Positions 17,447 to 27,127 of a stretch of 64,000 bases of DNA are shown piece after piece. Every line of letters starts with the position of its first letter. Position 1 is the stretch's first letter. A program made the translations under genes and the position numbers. The stretch lies in NCBI RefSeq assembly GCF_003350005.1, contig NZ_QLKS01000001.1, positions 1-64,000 on the forward strand, given 5' to 3'. Source of the DNA: Psychrobacter proteolyticus. GTDB taxonomy: Bacteria; Pseudomonadota; Gammaproteobacteria; Pseudomonadales; Moraxellaceae. The notes below the pieces were generated by a model, which searched no databases, was not told where the DNA came from, and was given only the letters and a program-made list of their open reading frames with translations.

Positions 17447-18343
17447 CTAGCTAATATACAAATTACTCTCAATCATGTTTTTCATATGTAGTAGGCGCGG
17501 GGCGATGTCTTCTTCTAATTTGGTGCGGCTAAGGATAAAGCTTGGTGCGCCGCAGTTAAACGTGAGCAAACCTTCCGTCGGGTGCATCAGCGCAATGGCC
17601 ACCGCATTGACATCTTTTTGCCATTCACTAATAGAAAAACAGTAGCCGTAATCCTCATAATCTTGAAAGGCTTTGTCTAATCCTCGTCTGATCTTTAGCC
17701 AATCATCCTTATACTTATTACGAATCGCATTCAGGATAAACTCTTGCTCAGCAGGTGGCATACTTGCCAAGCAGGCTCTCCCCATCGAGCTCAAATGAAT
17801 CGGTAGATAAGAGCCGACATTGCGTTGCATGGTAGTACTACCGGCACCTTGTACGACGTTTAGATACACCATCATCAGTCGATCACGAGTAGCCATGGCA
17901 ACGGCACTATTGGCATAATCTGCTAGCTCTTCCATATAAGGGGTTGCTAGGTTATTGATAGAGATGTTGGTCATCATTGTGTAGCCAAAACCAAGTACTC
18001 CTGTCGAGAGCTGATACTTACTGCTGTTGGTCGACTGTTTGAGATAGCCTAATTTTACCAAGGTATACGTCAGACGAGTGATGGTTCCTTTAGGAAGTCC
18101 TGTCAGCTGGCTTAAGTCTTGATTGCCTAAGTAAGGTCGCTGCGGGGTAAAACAGCGCAGCAGCTCGAGACCGCGAGCCAATGCTGTGACAAATTGTCTG
18201 TCGTTTTTATCTCGCATCTCCGCAATGGGTTCTAACAATTCAATATGCATCTCATGGTTAGTATCGTCATCGGCAAGGGTATCATTCGTCATATGCAGCC
18301 TATTATCCCCAATTAAGTCCATACAAACATTATAAAAGTTCAC
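17447..18343 (-). CDS. IclR-family transcriptional regulator
   Basis: This 298-aa protein has an N-terminal winged helix (FVTALARGLELLRCFTPQRPYLGNQDLSQLTGLPKGTITRLT...) and an IclR effector domain (about 115-290) containing SSMGRACLASMP and YCFSISEWQKDVNAVAIAL. These features are typical of the PcaR/PcaU/PobR subgroup that governs aromatic and dicarboxylic acid catabolism in Moraxellaceae. Starts at 18343, 18322 or 18292 are possible; none has a decisive ribosome site. The adjacent permease and beta-oxidation genes, with palindromes at 21196 and 21301, are its likely targets. Confidence 0.85.
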   Translation of the reverse strand: MNFYNVCMDLIGDNRLHMTNDTLADDDTNHEMHIELLEPIAEMRDKNDRQFVTALARGLELLRCFTPQRPYLGNQDLSQLTGLPKGTITRLTYTLVKLGYLKQSTNSSKYQLSTGVLGFGYTMMTNISINNLATPYMEELADYANSAVAMATRDRLMMVYLNVVQGAGSTTMQRNVGSYLPIHLSSMGRACLASMPPAEQEFILNAIRNKYKDDWLKIRRGLDKAFQDYEDYGYCFSISEWQKDVNAVAIALMHPTEGLLTFNCGAPSFILSRTKLEEDIAPRLLHMKNMIESNLYIS

Positions 18344-18529
18344 TACCTAGCACATTCTATGAGCCAGCACCTACTTCCGGTACTGCTCTTATTGTCACGT
18401 GCTAATCGTAGTCTGTCCCTTTAATTATACTATATTAACTGATATTTACAGTCTCAGCATAGCACGATGCAGAGAGTTTGTTTCGCTATGCGGTATGAAC
18501 GGTAGTGATATCTGTCATAAGAGGCATTA

Positions 18530-19795
18530 TTACGCCTCTTGTGGATCATACTGCTTTTCTTTTATAAACAAAGTCGGGATCAGACCACATAGGAAGTAGG
18601 CACCTGCCATCAGGAGCAGACCTGCACCGATAGAGCTATGCATGGCCATATAACCAATAGCAACAGGAGCAATCACAGAGCCAAGCCGTCCGATATTAAA
18701 TGCACCACCAATCGCAGTACCTCGGATAGCGGTAGGAAAGCTTTCGGTCAAATAAGTGGCGTTGATGGCATAAGGAATACCATATAAGAAGCCAAAGGTG
18801 ATCATTAGCCAGCCGATATTTTCTGGAGTATGCATATAGACCAAAATAGGGATAAACAATGCGGTGCCCATCGTGCCAAAGGCAAAGACTATTTTTCGAC
18901 CGATTTTATCCGCCATGAACCCAGCCACTACTTTGGCAAACATCATAGTCAGATACGTTCCCGCCATATATAGCGCCATTTCTTTAAACTTGATACCCAG
19001 CTCAGTTTCTAGATAAGAAGGTAGCCAATTACTCACACCAAAATATCCAAATAGTAAAAGCCCTGAACTCATTGACCACAATATAAACATGATGCGATGT
19101 TTGGGATTTTCAAATATGGCTTTGTAGGGATTTTCAGCCTTTTGCAGTGTGTTTTTCTCGCCACTCAATTTACGCGCACGAGACTCTTTCCAAGATTGTG
19201 GTTCAGGTACTAGGAAATACATGGATATTGAAAGGAGAATGGGCAAAAATGTTAAAAGGTATAATGTACGCCACCCATAGCTGGGAATGATCCATGCTGA
19301 AATACTCGTAATCACCAAAGACCCGAGCGTAAAGCCTGTCATGAGCGCAGCAAGTACAGTAGTTCGATGCTTAGTCGGTACCATCTCTGACATAAGCGTA
19401 TTGGTCGCGATATACAAACTACCCAGACCCAAACACGCAAATACCCGCAGTGCTATAAATTGCTCATAGCTTTGTACAAATCCACTAAAACCAGATAGGA
19501 TTGAGAACATCCCAGTAGCCAGAACAATCACGCGTACCCGTCCAAAACGATCACAGGCCCAGCCGCCAAAAACACCGCCAATCGCCATGCCAAACAATGA
19601 CCAACTGCCTAGCGCGCCAGCTTGTACATTGGTCAATCCGAATTCTTGTTTTAGGCTAGATAAGGTAAAGGCAAGAATACCGATATCAGCCCCATCACAT
19701 AATAAAACCAAGAAACAAAAAACAAAGGCCAGTTTCCAAGGTTGTTTTTGGGTAGCGCTTGCGCTTGGATCTGACGTTATAGCCACACTTTTCAC
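18530..19795 (-). CDS. MFS transporter, aromatic/dicarboxylic acid:H+ symporter (AAHS) type
   Basis: This 421-aa inner-membrane protein has about 12 hydrophobic segments. It carries the AAHS signature DGADIGILAFTLSSLKQEFG in helix 1 and the loop 2-3 motif GGWACDRFGRVRV. Relatives include MucK, PcaK and DcaK of Acinetobacter. The GTG at 19795 is chosen as start because AAGGA lies 8 bases upstream; the ATG at 19825 would add 10 residues without such a site. It is followed upstream by the acyl-CoA dehydrogenase on the same strand. A half-site AAATACCGC (around 19870) resembles the palindromes near 21.2 kb. It most likely imports the acid degraded by this cluster. Confidence 0.85.
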   Translation of the reverse strand: MKSVAITSDPSASATQKQPWKLAFVFCFLVLLCDGADIGILAFTLSSLKQEFGLTNVQAGALGSWSLFGMAIGGVFGGWACDRFGRVRVIVLATGMFSILSGFSGFVQSYEQFIALRVFACLGLGSLYIATNTLMSEMVPTKHRTTVLAALMTGFTLGSLVITSISAWIIPSYGWRTLYLLTFLPILLSISMYFLVPEPQSWKESRARKLSGEKNTLQKAENPYKAIFENPKHRIMFILWSMSSGLLLFGYFGVSNWLPSYLETELGIKFKEMALYMAGTYLTMMFAKVVAGFMADKIGRKIVFAFGTMGTALFIPILVYMHTPENIGWLMITFGFLYGIPYAINATYLTESFPTAIRGTAIGGAFNIGRLGSVIAPVAIGYMAMHSSIGAGLLLMAGAYFLCGLIPTLFIKEKQYDPQEA

Positions 19796-19911
19796 AATGT
19801 ATATCCTTATCGTTGTGAGAATCAAAGACTGAGCTTATGAAGAGGGAAGGACGGTATCCGCATCCTAGCAAATACCGCTGTGCATTTTGGTGGGAGAAAA
19901 AGTGCGCGTTA

Positions 19912-21066
19912 TTACTCGCTGGCTTCTTTGATCATATTGCGGGCAATAATGACTTGCTGAATTTGCGTGGTACCTTCATACAAACGATATAGACGGACAT
20001 CACGATAAAAACGCTCAATACCGTAGTCTGCGATATAGCCTGCGCCGCCATGAATTTGTACCGCTCTATCAGCAACACGGCCACACATCTCGGTTGCAAA
20101 CATTTTGGCACACGAGGATTCGGTCACGACATCTTTGCCCTCATCACGTAGACGTGCAGCGTCTAGTACCATGGATTTGGCAGCATAGATTTCTGCTTTT
20201 GAGTCAGCGAGCATGCCTTGAATAAGCTGAAAACTGGCAATGGGTTGACCAAATTGCTTACGTTCGACGGCATAGTTGAGCGCATCGTTCAGCATGCGAG
20301 TGGCGGCTCCAGTACTGGCTGCCGCAATATGCAAGCGCCCTTTATCAAGAACTTTCATGGCCGTTTTAAAGCCCACACCCTCGACACCGCCAATGAGCGC
20401 ATCAGCTGGTACGACACAATTATCAAAGATGACATCGCAGGTATGCGCGCCTTTTTGCCCCATTTTTTTATCGATTTTGCCCAAGGTAATACCGGGGGTG
20501 TCGCTCTCAACAATAAATGCTGAAATCCCGCCAGAACGTTTGTTTTGCGGATCAGTGCGTGCCATGACAGTGAATACGCCAGCTTGCGGGGCGTTGGTGA
20601 TATAACGCTTGGTGCCATTGATGATATAAGTATCACCATCCTTAATAGCGGTCGTTTTCAATGAGGCGGCATCTGAGCCTGACTCCGGCTCAGTCAAACA
20701 GAACGAACCGATGATTTCACCACTAGCCAGTCGAGGTAGATACTTCTGTTTTTGTGCTTCAGTGCCATCAATCACTAGGCCAGATGAGCCAATACCATTA
20801 TTTGTCCCTATTAATGAGCGAAACGCAGGGGAGGTACGTCCTAACTCAAATGCCAGCGTGACTTCTTCTTCCATAGTGACACCAAGTCCGCCGTATTCTT
20901 CGGGTATGGTCAATCCGAAAAGCCCTAATTCTCGCATTTGCTCAATGATCTCTTCTGGAAGACGGTCATTTTCGGCAACCCAATGTTCCATAGGGACAAG
21001 TTGATCGTTAACGAAGTTACGAATGGTTTGGGTGATGTGGTCGAGGGTCTCTTTATCTCTAATCAT
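19912..21066 (-). CDS. Acyl-CoA dehydrogenase (DcaA-like)
   Basis: This 384-aa FAD-dependent enzyme carries out the first, alpha,beta-dehydrogenation step of the cluster's beta-oxidation. Motifs are GSFCLTEPESGSDAAS (flavin/substrate), RSGGISAFIVESDTPG, YAVERKQFGQPIASFQ, and the probable catalytic Glu364 in YRLYEGTTQIQ. The ATG at 21066 has AAGGAAG 6 bases upstream; the longer reading from 21102 is unlikely. It is divergent from the hydratase-dehydrogenase-thiolase genes across a promoter region with two palindromes. Similarity to DcaA and other dicarboxylyl-CoA dehydrogenases is by memory; chain-length preference is unknown. Confidence 0.87.
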   Translation of the reverse strand: MIRDKETLDHITQTIRNFVNDQLVPMEHWVAENDRLPEEIIEQMRELGLFGLTIPEEYGGLGVTMEEEVTLAFELGRTSPAFRSLIGTNNGIGSSGLVIDGTEAQKQKYLPRLASGEIIGSFCLTEPESGSDAASLKTTAIKDGDTYIINGTKRYITNAPQAGVFTVMARTDPQNKRSGGISAFIVESDTPGITLGKIDKKMGQKGAHTCDVIFDNCVVPADALIGGVEGVGFKTAMKVLDKGRLHIAAASTGAATRMLNDALNYAVERKQFGQPIASFQLIQGMLADSKAEIYAAKSMVLDAARLRDEGKDVVTESSCAKMFATEMCGRVADRAVQIHGGAGYIADYGIERFYRDVRLYRLYEGTTQIQQVIIARNMIKEASE

Positions 21067-21195
21067 ATGAATCTTCCTTGTTTGATTGATGCCTGATATC
21101 AATATCGGCTCTGTGACTGTAATAAATAATGTGACGTCCTTGGATAAACAGCATAATCGATGAATTATTAAATTACAATAGTCTTGGTTTAAAAA

Positions 21196-21208
21196 ACCGC
21201 ATTGCGGT
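21196..21208. promoter_or_regulatory. Perfect palindrome ACCGCATTGCGGT
   Basis: This 13-bp perfect dyad, followed by ATTTA, lies between the divergent acyl-CoA dehydrogenase and enoyl-CoA hydratase genes. It shares the core ATACCGCAT/GCG with the dyad at 21301. It is a candidate IclR-family operator. Confidence 0.6.
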
Positions 21209-21300
21209 ATTTATACAATTGAATATGGCTTTTTATTTTAAATTTATTCTAATTTATCAATTTTTTATGCTTCACAAACCAAAATAAACAGTATATATTG

Positions 21301-21331
21301 ATATTAAATACCGCATAGCGATATTTAATAT
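21301..21331. promoter_or_regulatory. 31-bp near-perfect palindrome with TACCGC-ATA-GCGATA core
   Basis: Arms ATATTAAATACCGC and GCGATATTTAATAT pair at 13 of 14 positions around ATA. It sits 65 bases before the enoyl-CoA hydratase ATG. With the site at 21196 it forms a pair 114 bases apart, suited to divergent control by the IclR protein. Confidence 0.65.
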
Positions 21332-21395
21332 TCAAAATAAATGCTTTGCTAGAGTGTTTGTACTTTATACAAAAATGATGTTTAAGGAGTCGATC

Positions 21396-22172
21396 ATGGA
21401 AGAGCCGCTCATTATTTGTGAGAAAAAAGGAGAGGGCGTGAGTGTTGTTAGACTTAATCGCCCCAAAGTGCGCAATGCACTAAACAGTGAGCTACGCCAA
21501 CAAATGGCAGATCTGTTCATTCAACTAAATGATGACCCACAAACCAAAGCGATCGTCCTTACTGGCGGTGACAAGGTGTTTGCCGCTGGTGCGGATATCA
21601 ACGATTTTTTGACTACTAGCACAGTGGATATGTACCTGCGTCATAGTGAACGCTATTGGAATGCCATCACTAACTGCCGAAAGCCTATTATTGCTGCCGT
21701 CAATGGTTATGCTTTGGGCGGTGGCTGTGAGCTGGCCATGCATGCTGACATCATCATCGCAGGCAAGTCTGCCAAATTTGGTCAACCCGAAATCAAAATA
21801 GGCCTCATGCCAGGTGCTGGCGGAACGCAGCGTTTGTTTCGCGCGGTTGGCAAACATAAGGCCATGAAGATGGTACTAACGGGCGATATGATTAGCGCTG
21901 ATGAGGCGGACACAATGGGGCTGGTATCTGAAGTCGTTGAAGACGAGGCTACCATCACACGCGCCATCGAGATTGCTGAGCAGCTATCACATTACTCTCC
22001 CATTGCCTTAGCGCAAATCAAAGAAGTGGCAAATCTAGGTGTTGATATGCCTTTAGAAGGTGCGTTGGCTTTAGAGCGTAAGGCTTTCCAGATTTTGTTC
22101 AATACTCACGACCAAAAAGAAGGCGCTAAAGCCTTCCTAGAAAAGCGTCCTGCAGAATATAAAGGGCATTAA
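21396..22172 (+). CDS. Enoyl-CoA hydratase/isomerase (PaaF-like)
   Basis: This 258-aa crotonase performs the hydration step. The oxyanion-hole segments VFAAGADINDF and ALGGGCELAMHADI, and the catalytic glutamates in the latter and in FGQPEIKIGLMPGAGGTQRL, are all present. The ATG at 21396 has AAGGAG 6 bases upstream; upstream starts at 21354 are rejected. It opens a + strand run, hydratase - dehydrogenase - thiolase - ligase - thioesterase - porin. PaaF/DcaE-type 2,3-dehydroadipyl-CoA hydration is likely from the neighbours. Confidence 0.88.
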   Translation: MEEPLIICEKKGEGVSVVRLNRPKVRNALNSELRQQMADLFIQLNDDPQTKAIVLTGGDKVFAAGADINDFLTTSTVDMYLRHSERYWNAITNCRKPIIAAVNGYALGGGCELAMHADIIIAGKSAKFGQPEIKIGLMPGAGGTQRLFRAVGKHKAMKMVLTGDMISADEADTMGLVSEVVEDEATITRAIEIAEQLSHYSPIALAQIKEVANLGVDMPLEGALALERKAFQILFNTHDQKEGAKAFLEKRPAEYKGH

Positions 22173-22287
22173 TCCCTAGCCGCGTTAATTCATAAGCACG
22201 TGAATTCAGAGCCACATTGTGATCGCTTTTGAACCAAGTTATCACCTTTGAACCGAAATTTCATAGCAAATCATGTAGAGAGTTATT

Positions 22288-23853
22288 ATGACTGTGAACA
22301 CAATTGCCATTATAGGCACTGGTATTATGGGCATGGGTATTGCTCAAATTGCTGCTCAAGCTGGTATCCAAGTACTGTTATATGACGCCAAATCAGGCGC
22401 TGCTGAACAAGGACGACAATCCTTGCAAAGTACCCTAGAAAAACTAACTGCTAAAGGCAAGTTTACCGATGAGCAGCTACAGGATACTTTAAGTAATTTG
22501 ACGGTGCTACAAGAGCTTAGCCAAATTGCGACTGCTGAGATAGTGATTGAAGCTATTATCGAAAATCTAGACATCAAAAAACAGCTTTTTGCCCAGTTAG
22601 AAGGTGTGGTCACTGCCGATACTATTTTGGCGACCAATACCTCCTCCTTATCAGTGACCGCAATTGCTGCTGACTGTGACTACCCAGAAAGAGTGGCAGG
22701 ATTTCACTTCTTTAATCCAGTCCCTTTAATGAAAATTGTAGAGGTCATTCCAGGCCTGTCTACGCAGCAATCAGTGGTTGACGTGCTCTCCGATTTGGCC
22801 AAACGTATGGGTCACCTAGGTGTGGTAGCAAAAGACACACCGGGTTTTATCGTCAATCATGGCGGTAGAGCGTACGGTACAGAAGCATTAAAAATATTGG
22901 GTGAAGGGGTAACAACGTTTGAGAATATTGATCAAATTTTGCGTGAAGGGGCAGGGTTTCGCATGGGGCCGTTTGAGCTGTTAGACCTCACTGGTATCGA
23001 TGTATCGCACCCCGTGATGGAGTCGATTTACAATCAGTTCTATCACGAAGCGCGTTATCGCCCGCATCCATTGACCCGTCAAATGCTAGTAGGTAAAAAG
23101 CTTGGTCGTAAGGTTGGTGAAGGGTTTTATCACTATAAAGACGGTCAGAAGCTGTCAGCGACTACTGCTCAAAGTCAGTCGTCCGAAGCGCTTATATCTG
23201 ATGCCATTATTACCTCAGTTTGGGTTGGTGCTGATCTGGTAGAAGACAAAACTCAGCTGGTCAATTACCTAAAGTCTCAGGGTGTCACTATCGATGACAA
23301 CGACAAGCCAAACCCTGATAGTTTGGTGCTGCTCGCACCCTATGGCGAAGATACGACTAATGCTGCGATTCGTTATCAGGTCGATCCCAAGCAAGCCGTT
23401 GCCATTGATATGCTCACTGGACTAGCAAAGCATCGTACTTTGATGCCAAGTCTCGTCACGCAGGAAACATTTATCGCACAAGCTTATGCGTTATTCAGTA
23501 AAGGCTTGGCTGCCAGTGAGGCAATCACACAGTCTATGGTCGGTGCCACGCTAATTACCGAAAGCGTGGGCTTTGTGGCACAGCGTGTGGTCGCTATGGT
23601 GATTAACCTTGGTTGTGACATTGCTATGCAAGGGATTGCTTCACCTGAAGACATCGATAATGCTGTCAAGCTTGGGCTAGGTTATCCATATGGTCCTATC
23701 TCTTGGGGCGATCATCTTGGCGCTTCGCGTGTGCTGCTCATTTTAGAGCGTATCTATGCGCTCACAGGCGATCCGCGCTATCGCCCAAGCCCTTGGTTAC
23801 AACGCCGTGCCAAGCTTGATGTGTCATTGTTCACTCAGCAAACCATTTATTAG
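22288..23853 (+). CDS. 3-Hydroxyacyl-CoA dehydrogenase (PaaH/DcaH type)
   Basis: This 521-aa NAD-dependent enzyme oxidises the 3-hydroxyacyl-CoA. The N-terminal Rossmann motif is IAIIGTGIMGMGIAQIAAQAG. The catalytic region GFHFFNPVPLMKIVEVIPG is followed by KDTPGFIVNHGGRAYGTEALKIL. A second, C-terminal 3HCDH domain (about 400-500, with GFVAQRVVAMVINLGCDIA and LGLGYPYGPISWGD) gives the long two-domain form found in PaaH, the 3-hydroxyadipyl-CoA dehydrogenase. This points to a dicarboxylyl-CoA or comparable substrate. Confidence 0.9.
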   Translation: MTVNTIAIIGTGIMGMGIAQIAAQAGIQVLLYDAKSGAAEQGRQSLQSTLEKLTAKGKFTDEQLQDTLSNLTVLQELSQIATAEIVIEAIIENLDIKKQLFAQLEGVVTADTILATNTSSLSVTAIAADCDYPERVAGFHFFNPVPLMKIVEVIPGLSTQQSVVDVLSDLAKRMGHLGVVAKDTPGFIVNHGGRAYGTEALKILGEGVTTFENIDQILREGAGFRMGPFELLDLTGIDVSHPVMESIYNQFYHEARYRPHPLTRQMLVGKKLGRKVGEGFYHYKDGQKLSATTAQSQSSEALISDAIITSVWVGADLVEDKTQLVNYLKSQGVTIDDNDKPNPDSLVLLAPYGEDTTNAAIRYQVDPKQAVAIDMLTGLAKHRTLMPSLVTQETFIAQAYALFSKGLAASEAITQSMVGATLITESVGFVAQRVVAMVINLGCDIAMQGIASPEDIDNAVKLGLGYPYGPISWGDHLGASRVLLILERIYALTGDPRYRPSPWLQRRAKLDVSLFTQQTIY

Positions 23854-23917
23854 TACAAACAACAAAATATCGTTATAAAACCATGATTCAGAGTTAAAAA
23901 TACGACAAGGAAACGTT

Positions 23918-25120
23918 ATGTTAGATGCCTATATTTATGATGGATTAAGAAGTCCTTTTGGTCGATATGTTGGCGCATTAGCACCCGTACGCGCTGACGA
24001 TTTGGTTGCTACCGTGATGAAAGCGTTGGTCGAAAAGCACCAATTATCTGCTGATATCTTTGATGAAGTGTTGCTAGGCAGTGCCAACCAAGCAGGCGAG
24101 GACTCTCGCAATATCGCGCGTAACGCTGCTCTATTAGCAGGGCTGGATGTAACAACCCCAGGCCAGACAGTAAACCGTCTATGTGCGTCAGGTCTGTCTA
24201 CTGTTGTCGATGCTGCTCGCAGTATTACGTGTAATGAAGGGGATATTATTTTAGCAGGTGGGGTCGAGTCGATGACGCGTGCGCCGTTTGTATTTGCCAA
24301 GACAGAGCAGCCTTTTAGCCGTGACTTTCAAGTATTTGATACAACCATTGGTAGCCGTTTCCCCAACCCAAAGATTATTGAGCAGTTCGGCAGTGATACC
24401 ATGCCGCAGACGGGCGACAATGTCGCGCAGAAGTACGGTATTACGCGCGAGGAAGCCGATAAATTTGCAGCCGCATCGCAAGCCAAGTACCAAGCTGCCA
24501 AGCAAGCAGGATTTTTTGACGATGAGATAACACCTATCACTGTCTCCCAAGGTAAGAAATTGCCTGCAAAAATAGTAGTGGATGATGAGCATCCCCGTGC
24601 CAGCTCTAATATGGAAGCACTACAAAAGCTGAAGCCTTTAAACAAAGATGGAATCGTCACCGCAGGTAATGCGTCTGGCATCAATGATGGCGCTGCTGCT
24701 CTAATCATCGGCTCAAAGCAAGCAGAGGAAAAGCTAGGCTTTAAACCGATTGCCAAGATCTTATCATCAGGTGCAATGGGTGTTGAACCCAATATCATGG
24801 GCGTGGGTCCTGTTGAAGCGATTAAGCTGGCATTAAAGCGTGCGGATCTAACCCTTGAGGACATGTCTGTCATTGAGATTAATGAAGCATTTGCTGCTCA
24901 AGTGCTTGGCTGCCTAAAAGGGTTGGATATTGATTTTGATGATAAGCGTGTCAATCCTAATGGTGGAGCCATCGCTGTCGGTCATCCGCTTGGCGCATCA
25001 GGTGCAAGAATCGCCTTGAGTACCGCTCGAGAGCTACAGCGTACGGGCGGCAAATATGCCGTGGTCAGCTTGTGTATTGGTATTGGGCAAGGGCTTGCCA
25101 TGGTGATAGAGCGCGTCTGA
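23918..25120 (+). CDS. Acetyl-CoA acyltransferase, 3-oxoadipyl-CoA thiolase type
   Basis: This 400-aa thiolase cleaves the 3-oxoacyl-CoA to acetyl-CoA and a shortened acyl-CoA. Active-site residues are Cys89 in NRLCASG, His356 in GHPLGASGAR and Cys386 in CIGIGQG. The N-terminal IYDGLRSPFGRYVGALAPVRADDL is characteristic of PcaF/PaaJ/DcaF 3-oxoadipyl-CoA thiolases. AAGGAAA precedes the ATG. A 107-bp inverted-repeat element lies just downstream, before the CoA ligase. Confidence 0.9.
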   Translation: MLDAYIYDGLRSPFGRYVGALAPVRADDLVATVMKALVEKHQLSADIFDEVLLGSANQAGEDSRNIARNAALLAGLDVTTPGQTVNRLCASGLSTVVDAARSITCNEGDIILAGGVESMTRAPFVFAKTEQPFSRDFQVFDTTIGSRFPNPKIIEQFGSDTMPQTGDNVAQKYGITREEADKFAAASQAKYQAAKQAGFFDDEITPITVSQGKKLPAKIVVDDEHPRASSNMEALQKLKPLNKDGIVTAGNASGINDGAAALIIGSKQAEEKLGFKPIAKILSSGAMGVEPNIMGVGPVEAIKLALKRADLTLEDMSVIEINEAFAAQVLGCLKGLDIDFDDKRVNPNGGAIAVGHPLGASGARIALSTARELQRTGGKYAVVSLCIGIGQGLAMVIERV

Positions 25121-25150
25121 GACTCAAAAGCACGCCGCCCCATTACTGAT

Positions 25151-25257
25151 TATAGTTGATTCAGTTTAAAAGAGAGACAAGGCAACCGAGCGCAGATGTA
25201 ACTGTGATACTTCAAGTGAAGTTAACGCTGTCACTCTTTTATAGAGGATTGACTATA
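25151..25257. mobile_element. 107-bp inverted-repeat element, family B, copy 1
   Basis: The ends TATAGTTGATTCAGTTTAAA and TATAGAGGATTGACTATA are inverted repeats. The sequence matches 61257-61363 closely and, inverted, 55216-55322; all three are exactly 107 bp. It contains no ORF and is a MITE-like element between the thiolase and ligase genes. Confidence 0.75.
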
Positions 25258-25288
25258 TCAAGGACAATTTATTATCAAGGAAGATACC

Positions 25289-26962
25289 ATGACAACCATA
25301 CTCAACGAACACGATAACTACCATCAAGCCGAAGAAGCGTATGGGTTTCCGTTAATTATCAAACAGCTACTAAACCGCGCCAAGATTGCTTCCACCAACC
25401 AAACCATTAGCTATGCCGACAAAGTCACTTATACCTATGCTGAGTTTTTTAAGCGTATTAATCGCTTGGCCAATGTATTAAAAAATATGGGCTTGAAGGC
25501 AGGTGATGTGGTCGCGGTCATGGACTGGGACAGTCATCGTTACCTTGAGGCATACTTTGCAGTACCAATGTCAGGCATGATTTTGCAAACCGTTAATGTC
25601 CGTCTGTCTGAAGAAAAAGTGCTATATACCGTCAATCATGCTGCGCCAAAAGCCTTATTGTTGAATGCTGAATTTGCGCCGATGATTAAAGACTATCGTG
25701 ACGATGCGCCTTCTATTGAGCATGTGATGTGGGCTGATGATGCAGAGGATGATAAAGCTGAGCTGCCAGACTATGTCGATGGCGAATATGAGGCACTATT
25801 AGCAGCTGCTAGTGATGAGTTTGACTTCCCAGACTTTGATGAAAATACCATCGCTACGACGTTCTACACCAGTGGCACGACAGGCGATCCAAAAGGGGTT
25901 TTCTTTACTCATCGCCAGATAGTATTACAGACAATGGCAAGCACCTTGGCGTCAGCCCTCAATGCCGAAGGTCAAGGCGCGCGCTACAACGATGTCTATA
26001 TGCCGATGACGCCTTTGTTCCATGTACATGCGTGGTGCTGGCCATATGGCGCTACCATGATAGGGCTCAAGCAAGTATATCCAGGACGATATCTGGCACC
26101 AAAATTGGTCGATTTGATTGAGGAGCACAAAGTCACGCTATCACACGGTGTCCCAGCAATATTACAGATGCTTCTCAAAGAAATGGCAGAACGTAGCCGA
26201 AAATTTGAGAATCTCAAACTGTTACTAGGTGGCTCAAAGCTTAACGAAGGCTTAGCCAAAGCAGCTATCGAGTGCGGTATCGAGTTTATGTCAGGGTTTG
26301 GGATGTCAGAATCGTGCCCTGTACTGTCTCGAGCAGTATTCGATGACAAAACAGAGTCGATGACGCTAGAGGATAACCTTAACTATCGTTGTCTGTCAGG
26401 TTCACCCATTATGCTAGTTTCAATGGAGATCTGGGATGAAAATGGTAAACCACAACCCATGGATGGCCAATCGACAGGCGAGCTTGTGATACGCGCGCCT
26501 TGGCTAACGCAAAGTTATTTTAAAAATCCTGACGCAGGTAATGAGTTATGGGAAGGCGGCTGGATGCATACTCAAGACATCGCCTGCATGACCGCTGATG
26601 GTACGCTAAGCATCACAGATAGGCTCAAAGATGTCATTAAATCTGGCGGCGAATGGGTATCCTCGCTTGAGGTCGAAACCATTTTGTCCTTTCATCCTAG
26701 CGTCGCTGATATCGCGGTGATTGGTGTGCCAGATGAGCGTTGGGGCGAGCGTCCCTTGGCATTGATCGTGCTAAAACCAGACCATGCCGACACAAAAATG
26801 GAAGATATTTTGGCATTGGGTCATCAAGCAGTAGAGAGAGGTCATCTGCCAAAATACGGTGTGCCAAGTGAAGTGAGATTTCTATCAGAAATGCCAAAAA
26901 CCAGCGTCGGTAAACTCGATAAAAAACGCATGCGTTCGATGTACTCAGAAAATCTCATCTAG
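25289..26962 (+). CDS. AMP-forming acyl-CoA synthetase (AlkK-like)
   Basis: This 557-aa ANL ligase activates the imported acid for the beta-oxidation enzymes. The P-loop YTSGTTGDPKGV spans about 193-204. It is followed by MPMTPLFHVHAWCWPYG, SGFGMSESCP, the hinge DRLKDVIKSGGEW and the catalytic lysine region TSVGKLDKKRMR. The overall pattern matches the medium-chain AlkK/FadD3-like group rather than long-chain FadD. Unlike Acinetobacter dca, where DcaIJ is a CoA transferase, activation here would cost ATP. Confidence 0.88.
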   Translation: MTTILNEHDNYHQAEEAYGFPLIIKQLLNRAKIASTNQTISYADKVTYTYAEFFKRINRLANVLKNMGLKAGDVVAVMDWDSHRYLEAYFAVPMSGMILQTVNVRLSEEKVLYTVNHAAPKALLLNAEFAPMIKDYRDDAPSIEHVMWADDAEDDKAELPDYVDGEYEALLAAASDEFDFPDFDENTIATTFYTSGTTGDPKGVFFTHRQIVLQTMASTLASALNAEGQGARYNDVYMPMTPLFHVHAWCWPYGATMIGLKQVYPGRYLAPKLVDLIEEHKVTLSHGVPAILQMLLKEMAERSRKFENLKLLLGGSKLNEGLAKAAIECGIEFMSGFGMSESCPVLSRAVFDDKTESMTLEDNLNYRCLSGSPIMLVSMEIWDENGKPQPMDGQSTGELVIRAPWLTQSYFKNPDAGNELWEGGWMHTQDIACMTADGTLSITDRLKDVIKSGGEWVSSLEVETILSFHPSVADIAVIGVPDERWGERPLALIVLKPDHADTKMEDILALGHQAVERGHLPKYGVPSEVRFLSEMPKTSVGKLDKKRMRSMYSENLI

Positions 26963-27127
26963 TCAAACAATTCGGTCACCATTAAATCGATTTTGACAAA
27001 AGTGAAAGCTTGCATATACCCTAGTGTTTGACTAAAAGCTAGGGATGGGGGAGATGTGTGAGTCACGAGCACCCTGAGTCACACTCATCATCTATAACAA
27101 AACCTGTCTAATCAAAAGAGAGAAACT

